Under the pieces are notes generated by a model that was given only the letters and a program-made list of their open reading frames with translations, was not told the origin of the DNA and did not search any database. From NCBI GenBank assembly GCA_030841085.1, contig JAVEDP010000021.1, positions 212,909 to 276,908 of the forward strand: a stretch of 64,000 nucleotides of DNA, given 5' to 3'. The DNA comes from Pyrinomonadaceae bacterium. GTDB lineage: Bacteria > Acidobacteriota > Blastocatellia > Pyrinomonadales > Pyrinomonadaceae. Position 1 is the first letter of the stretch. Every line of letters starts with the position of its first letter. Of the stretch, positions 33,271 through 42,261 are shown one piece after another. The translations under genes and the position numbers were made by a program.

Positions 33271-35865
33271 TTAGACAGTTACTCTTGGATATGCGGCTAG
33301 GCTAATTCGGGCCATAAGTCGGATGCGCGGGGCGACGCTCTCTCGGTCGAACGAAAGAAAGTTTGCAGGTGCGGCCGTACTAAGCAGATAGTCAGCCTCA
33401 TAGCCAAATTCTTGGGGGAGCATCAATTCATTCACAATCTCCTCAAACCGGCCCCTCGAACAAGCCATGGTTTTTGGGTTTTCCTGGGTGATTCGACGCA
33501 TAACCGCATAAACAGCGTGCAGCCACGGATCCCAGTCCTCGCCATATTTACTAAGAACTTGACTGATGTACACACGAAATAAAGCATACTCTTCGCAAAC
33601 GCCAATCCAACCCGTTTTAAGTCTTTGTTCACCAAAGTTGGACAAGTCCTCTTCCGTAAAGTGTAGTCTTGTTACCGGCCGTTTTTCTTGGATCATCCAA
33701 TCAAAAAAATCTACAAGTAAGTTCACAGTGAGCCACGGGTGGCCCCCCGTCTCAGCATAGGTTGCATCAACAAATGAGTCATCAAAGCTCGTTCTACTGG
33801 TCAATATCTTGTTAATTAAATTTCGGAACTCCGAGTTAGTAGCACCCACGGTATGCGCAAAAAGGGGAAATGGATCCTGTTCAACATAAGGACTGAGTTG
33901 GTTTTGATCCATTATTATGAAGTGCGCATCTGGCCTTTGCCCGATGAAGACCAGCAAATTTTCTCGCGAGAAGCTCACCATTTGATTTAACAGCGGCTGG
34001 ACAATCGTATAGCGTAGTTCGCGATCACGCTTAAGCGCGGCCCCCATACGGGCGAATAACGTTTCGTATTCGTCTAACACAAAAACAACTCTAGTTTCCA
34101 AGCTTTGACGTTGTGGACAACACTGAGCAACAGTGTTCTTAAAGAACGAGGATGAGATTTGTTTTGTGCTGCCAAGGGCTTCTGCGAAAGCCTCGGAAAA
34201 AATGCCCGCATTCGCATATTGCCCGACATTGTCCATCGTCTGATTGACGATCACAGAATTACCGACGCTGTCTCCCAAATCGGATGTAGCGGTTGTCTTA
34301 CCACTTCTACGGACACTGCACCACAGGCGTACCCCGTTTCGACTATCAAAAGACCTAAGAAGATTGCGAACGCTGGCTCTATGAACGTGAAAGTAAGTGT
34401 CCAGCACGGGATTACGTAAGGGGAAATCACGAGGGTAATTATATTTCAATGTCGCATGGAGTGTATTGCTGGCTGAATGGCGTGCAACTTCAAATCGCAG
34501 TATTTCGGTTGCTCGCTGAGCGAATTCTTCGATCCGACTCTGACGGGTCGGAGTCGTATTGATCACTAGCGTTTTGAGCAGTTCGTGAGCATCGATCCAA
34601 TCTTGAAGGTCAGGCCGCAACGGCGCGGTAATCAAGGCGGCTCCTCTGCTCGCAGATTCGGTGAGTTGAGCCTGCCCAACATGGGATGGCTGGAGGTAAC
34701 AGTGAATCTCAAGATAACGCTTTGACTCCACGGATTGTGGCAAGAGCAGGGAAATTTCAAGTCTTCTGGAATCCGAATTATACTGGCCCAAGCCCGGCAA
34801 GTAGCCAGCCTCGTTCTCACAATCTGCGATTATCTGGTCTAATGCGCGAATTACCGGTGTGACGCTCGCGCGAATTCCATCGCGTAAAGGAGACGCAGCT
34901 ATTTCAGTTTCAAGTCGATCTATATCCGAGCCTGTCAGAAAGCCGAGGTAATGCGCCCAAGTGCGAGGGTGTTGAGGGAGAAGCTTCCAGCCTCTGTCTT
35001 TCCCAAACTGCATCTGCCCAAAACCCTCGAAGATTCCTGTGAGCATTGCCGAGCAGGTACTGCGGACTGCTTGCGCATCGCGCCCAGTGATCGCATTAAT
35101 GGCTCGCGATGAATAAGATTCAAGTGGAAGTTCTAAGAACCTTTGAAAACCCTTTAATGCTTTGCTGGTAGCCTCTGTGGCAGATCTCAATTCGTTTTCC
35201 GTTAGATGAGTGAAACCTTTTCCAAAAATTTGTTGAGCGTGTTCTGAAAACTCTTGGCTGACGGTGTAACAAATATCAGTGGGATTACTACTATCCTGAA
35301 GCGCACTCTCAACCCGGCTAAACATCTCCTCAACCGCATCACGATAGAATGTTTTCCATTCGAAAATATGCTCCATGCTCAACTCTACAAACTTTAGTCT
35401 GAGTTCCCTCGCCAGATTGACAGCATGATTATCATGCTTACGCTGAGATGCAGATTTCTCTTTCTTTGATGTCATCGGCTCAAGCGGGATAGTACTGACA
35501 CCTTGTTTGTCGGTGGAGGATTGCGAAACGGGTTGGGCTGTGTTTGGAGCGGGGGTTTCGCGAAATTGTTTCTTTGACTCTACACTTATTGTCAGACTTG
35601 AATCTTTAGGTCTAGGTAAGAGGACATTCTTGGCTTCTGCCGGGGACGGTATTCGACCCAACCTTGCCTCTAGAGCCAGAAGCAGGTGCGTGCGACGCCT
35701 CGGAAAGAAGAGCGCAATTACGGATCTAATCTCTGAATCTAAGCGTTTGATTTCCGCAATTTCAAAACTATCAAGAACGCCCAACATACGCCGCTGTCCT
35801 TCTTCTACTTTGAAGGTCGAAACAAGCGCGCTTATTTCGTTAAGCTGTTCTTCCGAAGTACTCAT
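33271..35865 (-). CDS. Large STAND/AAA-like P-loop ATPase
   Basis: 864 residues from ATG 35865. The first ~490 residues are of unknown fold, helical with a Ser/Pro/Lys-rich linker at about 90-140. The ATPase begins near NPVLDTYFHVHRASVRNLL, with P-loop SVRRSGKTTAT (about 517-527), Walker B VVFVLDEYE (Asp598, Glu599), a sensor-like LLVFIGQRPDAHF and the ETGGHPWLTVNLL motif found in STAND-type NTPases, then a winged-helix-like end. The frame is open to 35928 through a TTG, judged unlikely. AT-rich codon use differs from neighbours. Such ATPases often act in phage defence or conflict systems; here this is inference. Confidence 0.75.
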   Translation of the reverse strand: MSTSEEQLNEISALVSTFKVEEGQRRMLGVLDSFEIAEIKRLDSEIRSVIALFFPRRRTHLLLALEARLGRIPSPAEAKNVLLPRPKDSSLTISVESKKQFRETPAPNTAQPVSQSSTDKQGVSTIPLEPMTSKKEKSASQRKHDNHAVNLARELRLKFVELSMEHIFEWKTFYRDAVEEMFSRVESALQDSSNPTDICYTVSQEFSEHAQQIFGKGFTHLTENELRSATEATSKALKGFQRFLELPLESYSSRAINAITGRDAQAVRSTCSAMLTGIFEGFGQMQFGKDRGWKLLPQHPRTWAHYLGFLTGSDIDRLETEIAASPLRDGIRASVTPVIRALDQIIADCENEAGYLPGLGQYNSDSRRLEISLLLPQSVESKRYLEIHCYLQPSHVGQAQLTESASRGAALITAPLRPDLQDWIDAHELLKTLVINTTPTRQSRIEEFAQRATEILRFEVARHSASNTLHATLKYNYPRDFPLRNPVLDTYFHVHRASVRNLLRSFDSRNGVRLWCSVRRSGKTTATSDLGDSVGNSVIVNQTMDNVGQYANAGIFSEAFAEALGSTKQISSSFFKNTVAQCCPQRQSLETRVVFVLDEYETLFARMGAALKRDRELRYTIVQPLLNQMVSFSRENLLVFIGQRPDAHFIIMDQNQLSPYVEQDPFPLFAHTVGATNSEFRNLINKILTSRTSFDDSFVDATYAETGGHPWLTVNLLVDFFDWMIQEKRPVTRLHFTEEDLSNFGEQRLKTGWIGVCEEYALFRVYISQVLSKYGEDWDPWLHAVYAVMRRITQENPKTMACSRGRFEEIVNELMLPQEFGYEADYLLSTAAPANFLSFDRESVAPRIRLMARISLAAYPRVTV

Positions 35866-36069
35866 AAATGGATTTAAGTGAGGTCGGGGGACCGACCGAA
35901 ACCAAAGAGAAACTATAATCTTAACCAAAAAGTCTTTTCGGAGCGAGGTAACTCACCAGTCCTGAGTTCAAACTAGGATTTGGCAATGAAATTGGATTCT
36001 CGTCAACGTAAGGATCGGTGGATGCCTATCGTAAGCTATAAGCCATGGAATATATCTCGATATACGGTG

Positions 36070-37812
36070 TTAATCTCCAGAGACTGAAGTTGCGCCGGAT
36101 GAAGCAATCGAGGATTGCAGTTGGTGCAGTTGCGTGGCGTCGATCAGGTTCAGGCCTTTCTCGCGCACGTTTGTGAAACCCGGAAGGATTTCGCCTGCGA
36201 ACGGTTTCATGCCCGCGGGATTGCGCGCGTGGCCGGTGAAATCGAGGTACAGATGTTTGCGCAGCAGGCGTTCCGGAGCGCCGGCGAAACGAGCCAGTGG
36301 ATATTTGATGACATTGCCAAACAAGCGCTTGCCCAGCTTCTGGTAATAAATGGGCGCGCCCAAACTAAACTTCGCGTTCAGGCTCTTGCGGTTGCCTTTC
36401 CAGAATTCCACATTGTACTTCCAGCAGGTGAAGAAAAACTCCCACTGCAACTCGGTCATCTCGATCATCTTGGCGCTGGCTTTCTTCTGCATGCGCGTAT
36501 CTTCGAGCGGCACAAAAAACGTCGGCACAAAAGTTCCCTTCGCGTCGCGCAAATCGTAAAGCAGGTTGAGCGATTCCTTAACGTCATCGTCAGTTTCGCC
36601 GGGCAGTCCGATGATGAAGGTGCAGAATGGAAACCAGTTGTGCCGGTTCAGAATCTCCATTCCCTTCAACACCACGTCGCGCCACTGATGCCCTTTGTAG
36701 GGATACGCTTTGCCTTTCATGTAGGTGTTGAAAAGACGAGCGCTGCCCGTCTCGAGGCCGATAATCGGGTCCGCCGCCCGCTGATCTGGATCGGTCGAAT
36801 CCCGGTGCTGCACGTGCGAATAAGGAACCACATAAGGCGTCAGGCGCTCGATGATGCTCGGGTCTTTTACGACCGGCGCCATGGTGATGTGTGAAGTTTG
36901 AATCGTCTCGATTCCGGGAACGGCAATAATGCTCTGAAAAAGTTTCTCAAGCGCCGGTAAATTCGTTTCAAAGTTTGGCAACTGCTCGTAGAGAAACATG
37001 TCTTCCGTAGCAATCATGATCTCTGTCGCGCCTTCGCGCGCGTTGACCTGAGCGCTCTCGACGATGTGTTCCAGCGGAAACGAGCGGCCAACTTTTGTTG
37101 CCGGCCCGCAGAACTGGCAGCCGCGCCCGCAGCCGCGCGTTATCTCAACGACACCGAAAGTTGAACGATGACGGACCACGGGAATTTCTTCTACCGTCGC
37201 CTGCATCTCTTTTGGCACTTTGATAATTCTTGGCAGCGATGGATCGCCGGCCATGATGCGTTTGAAGAGGGCGCTGAAAGCACGTTCGATCTCGCCGTCG
37301 ATCAGGTAATCGATTTTGAACTCATCGAGTCGGTTGGCTTTTTCCAACTGCCAGGCGCCTGGTCCACCGACTACAATCTTCGGCCGATACTTTTTGATTA
37401 CGGGATGCGTAACGATGCGAATGAACTCATGCGCGTTCAGCGGCATCAGGTTTTCGCCAAAGATCTTCGCGTACACATCGGTCGCGTACGAGATGCCCAG
37501 CGGATTGTGCGCGTGAATGGCAAGCACCTTAGTCTCTGGTCCAACAAACTGTTCCAGACTATCGGTGTAGCAGGTGACGACGTCTTCTTCCGCATACTCG
37601 CGCAGCAACAAAGTTTCAACCATGCGCAAACCGTTGGGCACATACTTAGCCCGTCCGTCCGGCCACGATTCATTCTCGAATGAAACTTTATTGAAAAGGC
37701 GATTGCTGAATTTGTACGGCACGGTCGCGGACATCATCTGTTGCCAGATGCTGTGGTGCCATTCACTCGCCTCAGTAGATGAAGCCGTTAATACAATCAG
37801 AGGTGAAGCCAC
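36070..37812 (-). CDS. B12-binding domain radical SAM protein
   Basis: 580 residues. The N-terminal half contains a cobalamin-binding-like Rossmann segment (KVLAIHAHNPLGISY, KIVVGGPGAW, DYLIDGEIE). The radical SAM core has the cluster motif CGRGCQFC (CxxxCxxC) in EITRGCGRGCQFCGP, followed by GLETGSARL and FIIGLPGETDDDV. It resembles the large family of B12-dependent radical SAM enzymes that methylate or rearrange lipids and cofactors, but the substrate is unknown. It stands alone next to repeat DNA. Confidence 0.85.
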   Translation of the reverse strand: MASPLIVLTASSTEASEWHHSIWQQMMSATVPYKFSNRLFNKVSFENESWPDGRAKYVPNGLRMVETLLLREYAEEDVVTCYTDSLEQFVGPETKVLAIHAHNPLGISYATDVYAKIFGENLMPLNAHEFIRIVTHPVIKKYRPKIVVGGPGAWQLEKANRLDEFKIDYLIDGEIERAFSALFKRIMAGDPSLPRIIKVPKEMQATVEEIPVVRHRSTFGVVEITRGCGRGCQFCGPATKVGRSFPLEHIVESAQVNAREGATEIMIATEDMFLYEQLPNFETNLPALEKLFQSIIAVPGIETIQTSHITMAPVVKDPSIIERLTPYVVPYSHVQHRDSTDPDQRAADPIIGLETGSARLFNTYMKGKAYPYKGHQWRDVVLKGMEILNRHNWFPFCTFIIGLPGETDDDVKESLNLLYDLRDAKGTFVPTFFVPLEDTRMQKKASAKMIEMTELQWEFFFTCWKYNVEFWKGNRKSLNAKFSLGAPIYYQKLGKRLFGNVIKYPLARFAGAPERLLRKHLYLDFTGHARNPAGMKPFAGEILPGFTNVREKGLNLIDATQLHQLQSSIASSGATSVSGD

Positions 37813-37942
37813 GGGGGAAGTCTCCTCCCAAGTTATAGTTCGAACGTATGACCTGCCCTAGCTCGTTAGTTGAGATCGAGTTAGAAAACTCTGAGTACGG
37901 GAAGTGGTGGGATTCTAGCATCGCAATTTTCAAGTTGCCAGC

Positions 37943-38047
37943 GATTATCCGCAGATTATGCCGATTACACAGATTGCAAGGGCAAACCAGAACGCACACA
38001 TGACTTCTTGAATCTTAATTTGTGAAATCTGCGTAATCTGCGGATGA
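37943..38047. repeat. Inverted 9-nt-period repeat (CGCAGATTA type)
   Basis: Arms 37943-37976 and 38020-38047 are built of CCGCAGATT/ACACAGATT-type nonamers and are complementary. The same family occurs at 45541-45692. With its flanks it fills the 337-nt space between the radical SAM gene and aroK; short frames there are not convincing genes. Confidence 0.8.
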
Positions 38048-38149
38048 CATCTCGCGCTTTCGAGAATGCTCGTCGCAGGCCTTGATCATCATCTGCATCG
38101 GCTGGTGGCGCATTCGGTCCAGTCCGCCTCGTGCCACGCGGTTTTCGCT

Positions 38150-38656
38150 TCAAATTAGAGTGGTAATCTCGTTGGCGCATTCTTCTGCGCTCTTTCCCGC
38201 TGGGACCGCTAACCGCAGTTCTGCCAATTCGTAAACCGGGCGGCGCGCGCGGTAGAGTTTTTCAGCCGCTTCACGCGAAGGCGCAAGCGGACGGCCACCG
38301 TCTCCGGTCGGAATTCTCTGCCAGCACAGTTCAAACGGCGCATCCAGCCAAACTACGCGGGCGTTCTGTTCGTTTAAGAGCCGGCGATTCTCTTCCCTGG
38401 CCCAGGCGCCGCCGCCGAGGGCGATTACAAGATCATCGTTTGCCGGCAAAACCGCAGCGAGTGTTTCAGTTTCAAGTTGGCGAAAACGATCCTCACCATC
38501 GGCGTTGATTATCTCGCTGATCGATCTTTTCTGTTGCGTAGTCATCAATTCGTCGAGATCGATAAACTCGCAACCAAGTCTGGCGGCGAGCGCCCGGCCA
38601 ACGGTAGTCTTACCCGCTGCCATGAAACCCGTAATTGCGATTAGCTGCTTATCCAT
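38150..38656 (-). CDS. aroK: Shikimate kinase
   Basis: Phosphorylates shikimate at the 3-hydroxyl, the fifth step of the chorismate pathway. P-loop GFMAAGKTTVGRALA, shikimate-binding DLDE and GGGAW, lid GGRPLAPS and adenine-binding RRPVY are visible. 168 residues. ATG 38656 (MDKQLIAITGF) preferred over 38671. Directly downstream of aroA on the same strand, consistent with a shared pathway. Confidence 0.92.
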   Translation of the reverse strand: MDKQLIAITGFMAAGKTTVGRALAARLGCEFIDLDELMTTQQKRSISEIINADGEDRFRQLETETLAAVLPANDDLVIALGGGAWAREENRRLLNEQNARVVWLDAPFELCWQRIPTGDGGRPLAPSREAAEKLYRARRPVYELAELRLAVPAGKSAEECANEITTLI

Positions 38657-38690
38657 TCTTAAACGCGGCAACTGATTATCTAATTATCGT

Positions 38691-38773
38691 AAAGCAAACT
38701 GTTAGTTTGCGTCCGCTCGTGAGCATTTAACTTGAGTGGTAACGGGCGACCGCAAACTAACAGTTTGCTTTAC
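38691..38773. repeat. 22-bp inverted repeat between aroA and aroK
   Basis: TAAAGCAAACTGTTAGTTTG (from 38692) is complementary to the arm ending at 38773. The right arm contains the TAA stop of aroA (38770-38772), so the coding end is part of the repeat. It could act as a terminator or message-stabilising hairpin. Confidence 0.8.
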
Positions 38774-40101
38774 GACGCATGAACCAATGACTCAAGTACT
38801 TCAAAAAAATCGGGAAATGAAACGGCGACGCACTCGCTGCCGACAATTTCTGATTCTCCGTCAGCCAAAAGCGCCGCTACGCTAAAGGCCATAGCAATGC
38901 GATGATCGCCAAACGATTCGAGCGTCGCGCCTTTCAAACGCGCAGCGCCAACTATGCGCAGGCCGTCATCAAACTCTTCAACCGCGGCGCCCATCGCCTT
39001 GAGATTTTTTGCCGTTGCAGCGATGCGATCAGTTTCCTTGAAGCGCAACTCGCGAGCATCGCGAATTATCAAGCCCGCCGTAAGCTGACTGCCAACCACC
39101 GCAAGTAACGGTAGTTCATCAATTAATGCGGTGCTTAATTGACCACTTATCGTTAGCGTTAGTTCTTTTTCCGCGTTTCCACCCAATTTACTTCCGCGCG
39201 CGCGAATAATTCCGACCGGTTCATTCGATTCATCTCTCTTTGAGCCGATATCGATCTCCGCCCCCAACGCCCGCATAGTGTCGAGAAGTTGTGTGCGCGT
39301 CGGATTCAGACCCACTCCTTCTATTTCAATCTCGGACTTATCCAGCAATGCGGCCGCGGCGATAAAAAATGCCGCGGCAGAAAAATCTCCCGGCACCCTG
39401 ACATCTCTTGAGGCCAGACTGGCTGGGCCAATTACAGCGCAGGTCCTGGCGTCAGGCTTGTTGTTATCACTACCAAGCTCAAGCTCGGCGCCAAACCACT
39501 GCAGCATGCGTTCGGTATGATCTCTCGTGGTGCCGTTACGCTCGACGATCTCCGTCCGGCCGTCCGCTTGCAATCCCGCCAGCAGCACGCAACTCTTTAC
39601 TTGCGCACTCGGAACGGGCAACTCATAGCGAATCGGTTTGAGTGGCCTGCTGCCGGTAATTTGCAATGGCGGATGACCCTCGACAGAAAGAACCCGCGCG
39701 CCCATTCTTTCGAGTGGTTCAATGATTCGCTTCATGGGCCGCTGGTTCAGCGAGCCGTCGCCGGTGAGTATGCTGGGAAAGTCCTGCGCCGCCAGTATCC
39801 CGGCGAGCAGGCGCATCGTGGTGCCGCTGTTGCCGCAATTCAGCGGGCCTGCAGGCGGACGCAATGGCCGCATGCCGGTGCCTTCAACTTTGATTCTAGT
39901 TCCCCGACGCTCGATAGAAACGCCAAGCGCCACTAAACACTCGAGCGTTGCCGCACAATCCTGACTCGCAGAAAAGTTCGAGATGTGTGAGGGGCCGTTC
40001 GCAAGTGCAGCGATAAGCGCTGCTCGATGCGAAATCGATTTATCTCCAGGGAGATGGCAGCGACCGATCAGGCGTCGCGCCGGCTTGATTTTCATAGTCA
40101 A
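38770..40101 (-). CDS. aroA: 3-phosphoshikimate 1-carboxyvinyltransferase (EPSP synthase)
   Basis: Joins PEP to shikimate 3-phosphate in the chorismate pathway. Hallmarks: LPGDKSISHRAALIAALA near the N-terminus, NCGNSGTTMRLLAG, LTGDGSLNQRPM, RELRFKETDRI and FGDHRIAMAF. 443 residues, family length. The start MTMKIKPARRL (40101) may be two residues shorter. Confidence 0.95.
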   Translation of the reverse strand: MTMKIKPARRLIGRCHLPGDKSISHRAALIAALANGPSHISNFSASQDCAATLECLVALGVSIERRGTRIKVEGTGMRPLRPPAGPLNCGNSGTTMRLLAGILAAQDFPSILTGDGSLNQRPMKRIIEPLERMGARVLSVEGHPPLQITGSRPLKPIRYELPVPSAQVKSCVLLAGLQADGRTEIVERNGTTRDHTERMLQWFGAELELGSDNNKPDARTCAVIGPASLASRDVRVPGDFSAAAFFIAAAALLDKSEIEIEGVGLNPTRTQLLDTMRALGAEIDIGSKRDESNEPVGIIRARGSKLGGNAEKELTLTISGQLSTALIDELPLLAVVGSQLTAGLIIRDARELRFKETDRIAATAKNLKAMGAAVEEFDDGLRIVGAARLKGATLESFGDHRIAMAFSVAALLADGESEIVGSECVAVSFPDFFEVLESLVHAS

Positions 40102-40316
40102 TCTTACCTTGCCGAGTGCCGCGCCATGAAGCTCTAAAGAATAGTTATGAAAACCATTTAAGCGAACAGCGCGCAGGTGAATTACGCTTTTGAACCTTCT
40201 TGACAGGCGATAGCTGAGCGTGTTAAACCCTCGGTCTTCCGGGTAGCTTTTGGATTTTCACTTTACAGCCTAGATCCGCACGCGATGGCTCTGGGGAGCG
40301 GCCATGTCTTTTAATT

Positions 40317-40730
40317 GTGACTCTTGAGACAACTGAACTCAGATTGCCCAGCCGCATCGAGGCGGTTTCGGAAGCTGCCGCCGCAGTCTCAGAATTTCTG
40401 AATCGCCTGGGCATCGACGAGCGTACAGCCTTCGGCGTAGACATGGCAGTTCGTGAAGCAGTAACCAACGCGGTGCTGCACGGAAATAAACTTGATGAAG
40501 CGAAAGTTGTGGATCTCAAGTTGAGCAACTCGCCGGAAGCTTTTGAGATCATCGTTCACGACCAGGGGCGGGGGTTCAACCCAGGCGACATCCCAGATCC
40601 GACCACAGAAGAGAACCTGCTGAAAACCTCAGGGCGTGGTATTTTCTTCATGCGAAACTTTATGGACACGGTTGATTGGTCGGCTGACCCCAAAGGCGGA
40701 ACCACCGTGCGCATGCTGAAGAAACTGTAG
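40317..40730 (+). CDS. RsbW-type anti-sigma factor / serine kinase
   Basis: 137 residues, HATPase_c_2 fold: N box AVREAVTNAVLHGN, G1 HDQGRGFNPGD, G2 TSGRGIFFMRNFMD. In the partner-switch scheme such proteins hold a sigma factor or other target and phosphorylate a STAS antagonist; two STAS genes follow at once. GTG start 40317. The PDP-x-x-ENLL-SGRG layout closely resembles the kinase half of the receiver fusion at 5.3-6.2 kb. Confidence 0.88.
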   Translation: MTLETTELRLPSRIEAVSEAAAAVSEFLNRLGIDERTAFGVDMAVREAVTNAVLHGNKLDEAKVVDLKLSNSPEAFEIIVHDQGRGFNPGDIPDPTTEENLLKTSGRGIFFMRNFMDTVDWSADPKGGTTVRMLKKL

Positions 40731-40861
40731 AATTGATTTTTCGAGTTTTGATTTTTGATTTCGCTAATCTGTGCGCTGTTAGATTGGGTTGCCAACATCA
40801 ACCGCGCGACGGCGAAAGCTGAAACTAACAAATCGCAAATCCGTTTAAGGAGATCGCAGCA

Positions 40862-41209
40862 ATGGCAGAGCTAAATATTTCGGAACGCCAGGCCGGAGAC
40901 GTAACAGTTTTGGACATGGCCGGCAAGATCACGATTGGCGAAGGTAGCGTGGCGTTGCGTTCCGCTGTTCGCCGCTTGCTTGAAGAAAGCAAGAAAAAGA
41001 TTTTGTTGAATCTGGCGCAGGTCGGCTACATCGATTCGAGCGGCATTGGTGAACTAGTCTCAAGCTATACGGCCATCAACAAGGATGGCGGCCAATTGAA
41101 GCTGCTTAATCTGACGCAAAAACTGCGCGACTTGCTGACGATTACAAAGCTGCTGACGGTCTTTGATGTCTACGAGACAGAACCTGAAGCCTTAAATAGT
41201 TTCAAGTAA
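40862..41209 (+). CDS. STAS-domain anti-sigma factor antagonist, first copy
   Basis: 115 residues. STAS fold with the phosphorylatable serine in [11 protein letters not shown] and the [14 protein letters not shown] helix. Strong AAGGAGA upstream. Likely substrate of the kinase encoded before it. About two thirds identical to the next gene, including the same ends (MAEL... and ...EALNSFK). Confidence 0.92.
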   Translation: MAELNISERQAGDVTVLDMAGKITIGEGSVALRSAVRRLLEESKKKILLNLAQVGYIDSSGIGELVSSYTAINKDGGQLKLLNLTQKLRDLLTITKLLTVFDVYETEPEALNSFK

Positions 41210-41253
41210 GCGAGACGATTCTTTTCGCAAGCGAACTACAAGGGAGATGAGAC

Positions 41254-41601
41254 ATGGCAGAACTCGAAGTCACGGAAAGACAGGCTGGCGACGTCACCAT
41301 ACTCGATATGAGCGGATCCGTGCGCATGGGCGAAGGCAGCATTGAATTGCGCAACGCCATACGCGGCCTGGTTGAGGGTGGGAAAAAGAAGATTCTGTTG
41401 AATCTGAGGAGTGTCAAAAACATTGACTCGAGCGGCATCGGCGAATTGATTGCCAACTACACGACCGTCAGCCGCGATGGGGGGCAACTCAAACTCCTCA
41501 ATCTGACAGAGAAAATTCAAAACCTGCTCGTGATAACCAAACTCCTGACTGTGTTCGACGCCTACGACAATGAAGCGGAGGCGCTGAACAGTTTTAAATG
41601 A
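41254..41601 (+). CDS. STAS-domain anti-sigma factor antagonist, tandem second copy
   Basis: 115 residues, tandem duplicate of the preceding antagonist: [11 protein letters not shown] with the phospho-site and LKLLNLTEKIQNLLVITKLL. AGGGAGA precedes the ATG. Two antagonists for one visible kinase suggest that one pairs with a kinase elsewhere, for example the fusion at 5.3 kb. Confidence 0.92.
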   Translation: MAELEVTERQAGDVTILDMSGSVRMGEGSIELRNAIRGLVEGGKKKILLNLRSVKNIDSSGIGELIANYTTVSRDGGQLKLLNLTEKIQNLLVITKLLTVFDAYDNEAEALNSFK

Positions 41602-41680
41602 AAGTTTCAAGTTCCAAGTTTCAGGTTTCAAGTCGAACTGCGACGAACTTGAAACTTGGAACTTGAAACCTGGAACTTAA
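41600..41680. repeat. Inverted heptamer repeats (GTTTCAA type)
   Basis: Arm 41600-41633 has GTTTCAA/GTTCCAA units; arm 41648-41679 has the complement (ACTTGAA/ACTTGGA). The second arm ends 3 nt before the ATG of the DUF2062 gene, so the repeat occupies its ribosome-binding region. Confidence 0.85.
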
Positions 41681-41682
41681 GA

Positions 41683-42162
41683 ATGTTTCGTTCTACCTTT
41701 CGCCGTTTGCTCGCGCTGGATGATCCACCTGAGCGAACGGCGCTTGCTTTTTCAATCGGAGTTTTTATTGCCTTCTCTCCGCTGCTTGGTTTGCACACGA
41801 TCCTGGCTACGCTGGTTGCCTTTCTTTTCCGCTTCAACAAGATTGCCGTCTATGCTGGGACTTTCATAAACAATCCGTTCGTCACCCTGGTGCCTATCAT
41901 CATTTCGTCTTATGCCATAGGAGCACTTCTGTTAGGTCGCCCGCTGCGAATTCCCGCTGGTGGGTTGGCGCTATTGAAAGAGCCTCATTTATTGACGGCG
42001 GAATATTATCCCCGGGTGTTTCACGAGAGCTGGTACATCGTTTGGCCATTCTGCATTGGCGGCATAATCTTGTCAGTCGTTTGTTCGCTTATTGCTTATC
42101 CAGTAACATCTTCGCTATTGCGAGCGCGGCAACGCAGCCGGCAAACCACCGCCAACGACTGA
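41683..42162 (+). CDS. DUF2062 family membrane protein
   Basis: 159 residues with the DUF2062 pattern: PPERTALAFSIGVFIAFSPLLGLHT, FINNPFVTLVPI and a last hydrophobic helix. About three membrane helices. Function unknown; related proteins accompany envelope sugar enzymes. ATG 41683 preferred over 41656, which lies in repeat DNA; no clear ribosome-binding site remains. Confidence 0.82.
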   Translation: MFRSTFRRLLALDDPPERTALAFSIGVFIAFSPLLGLHTILATLVAFLFRFNKIAVYAGTFINNPFVTLVPIIISSYAIGALLLGRPLRIPAGGLALLKEPHLLTAEYYPRVFHESWYIVWPFCIGGIILSVVCSLIAYPVTSSLLRARQRSRQTTAND

Positions 42163-42261
42163 AATATGATCGTCGTTGGCATCTGTTTCCAGCGCGCATC
42201 GCATCTCTAGAATCTCCCAAAAGCAAAACAGCAAAAACCTTTATTGAGCATTAGCGTTCTT

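Noticed and set aside
37965..38180. 71-aa minus-strand reading frame between the radical SAM gene and aroK
   Set aside because: It consists largely of the 9-nt-period inverted repeat and has no ribosome-binding site.
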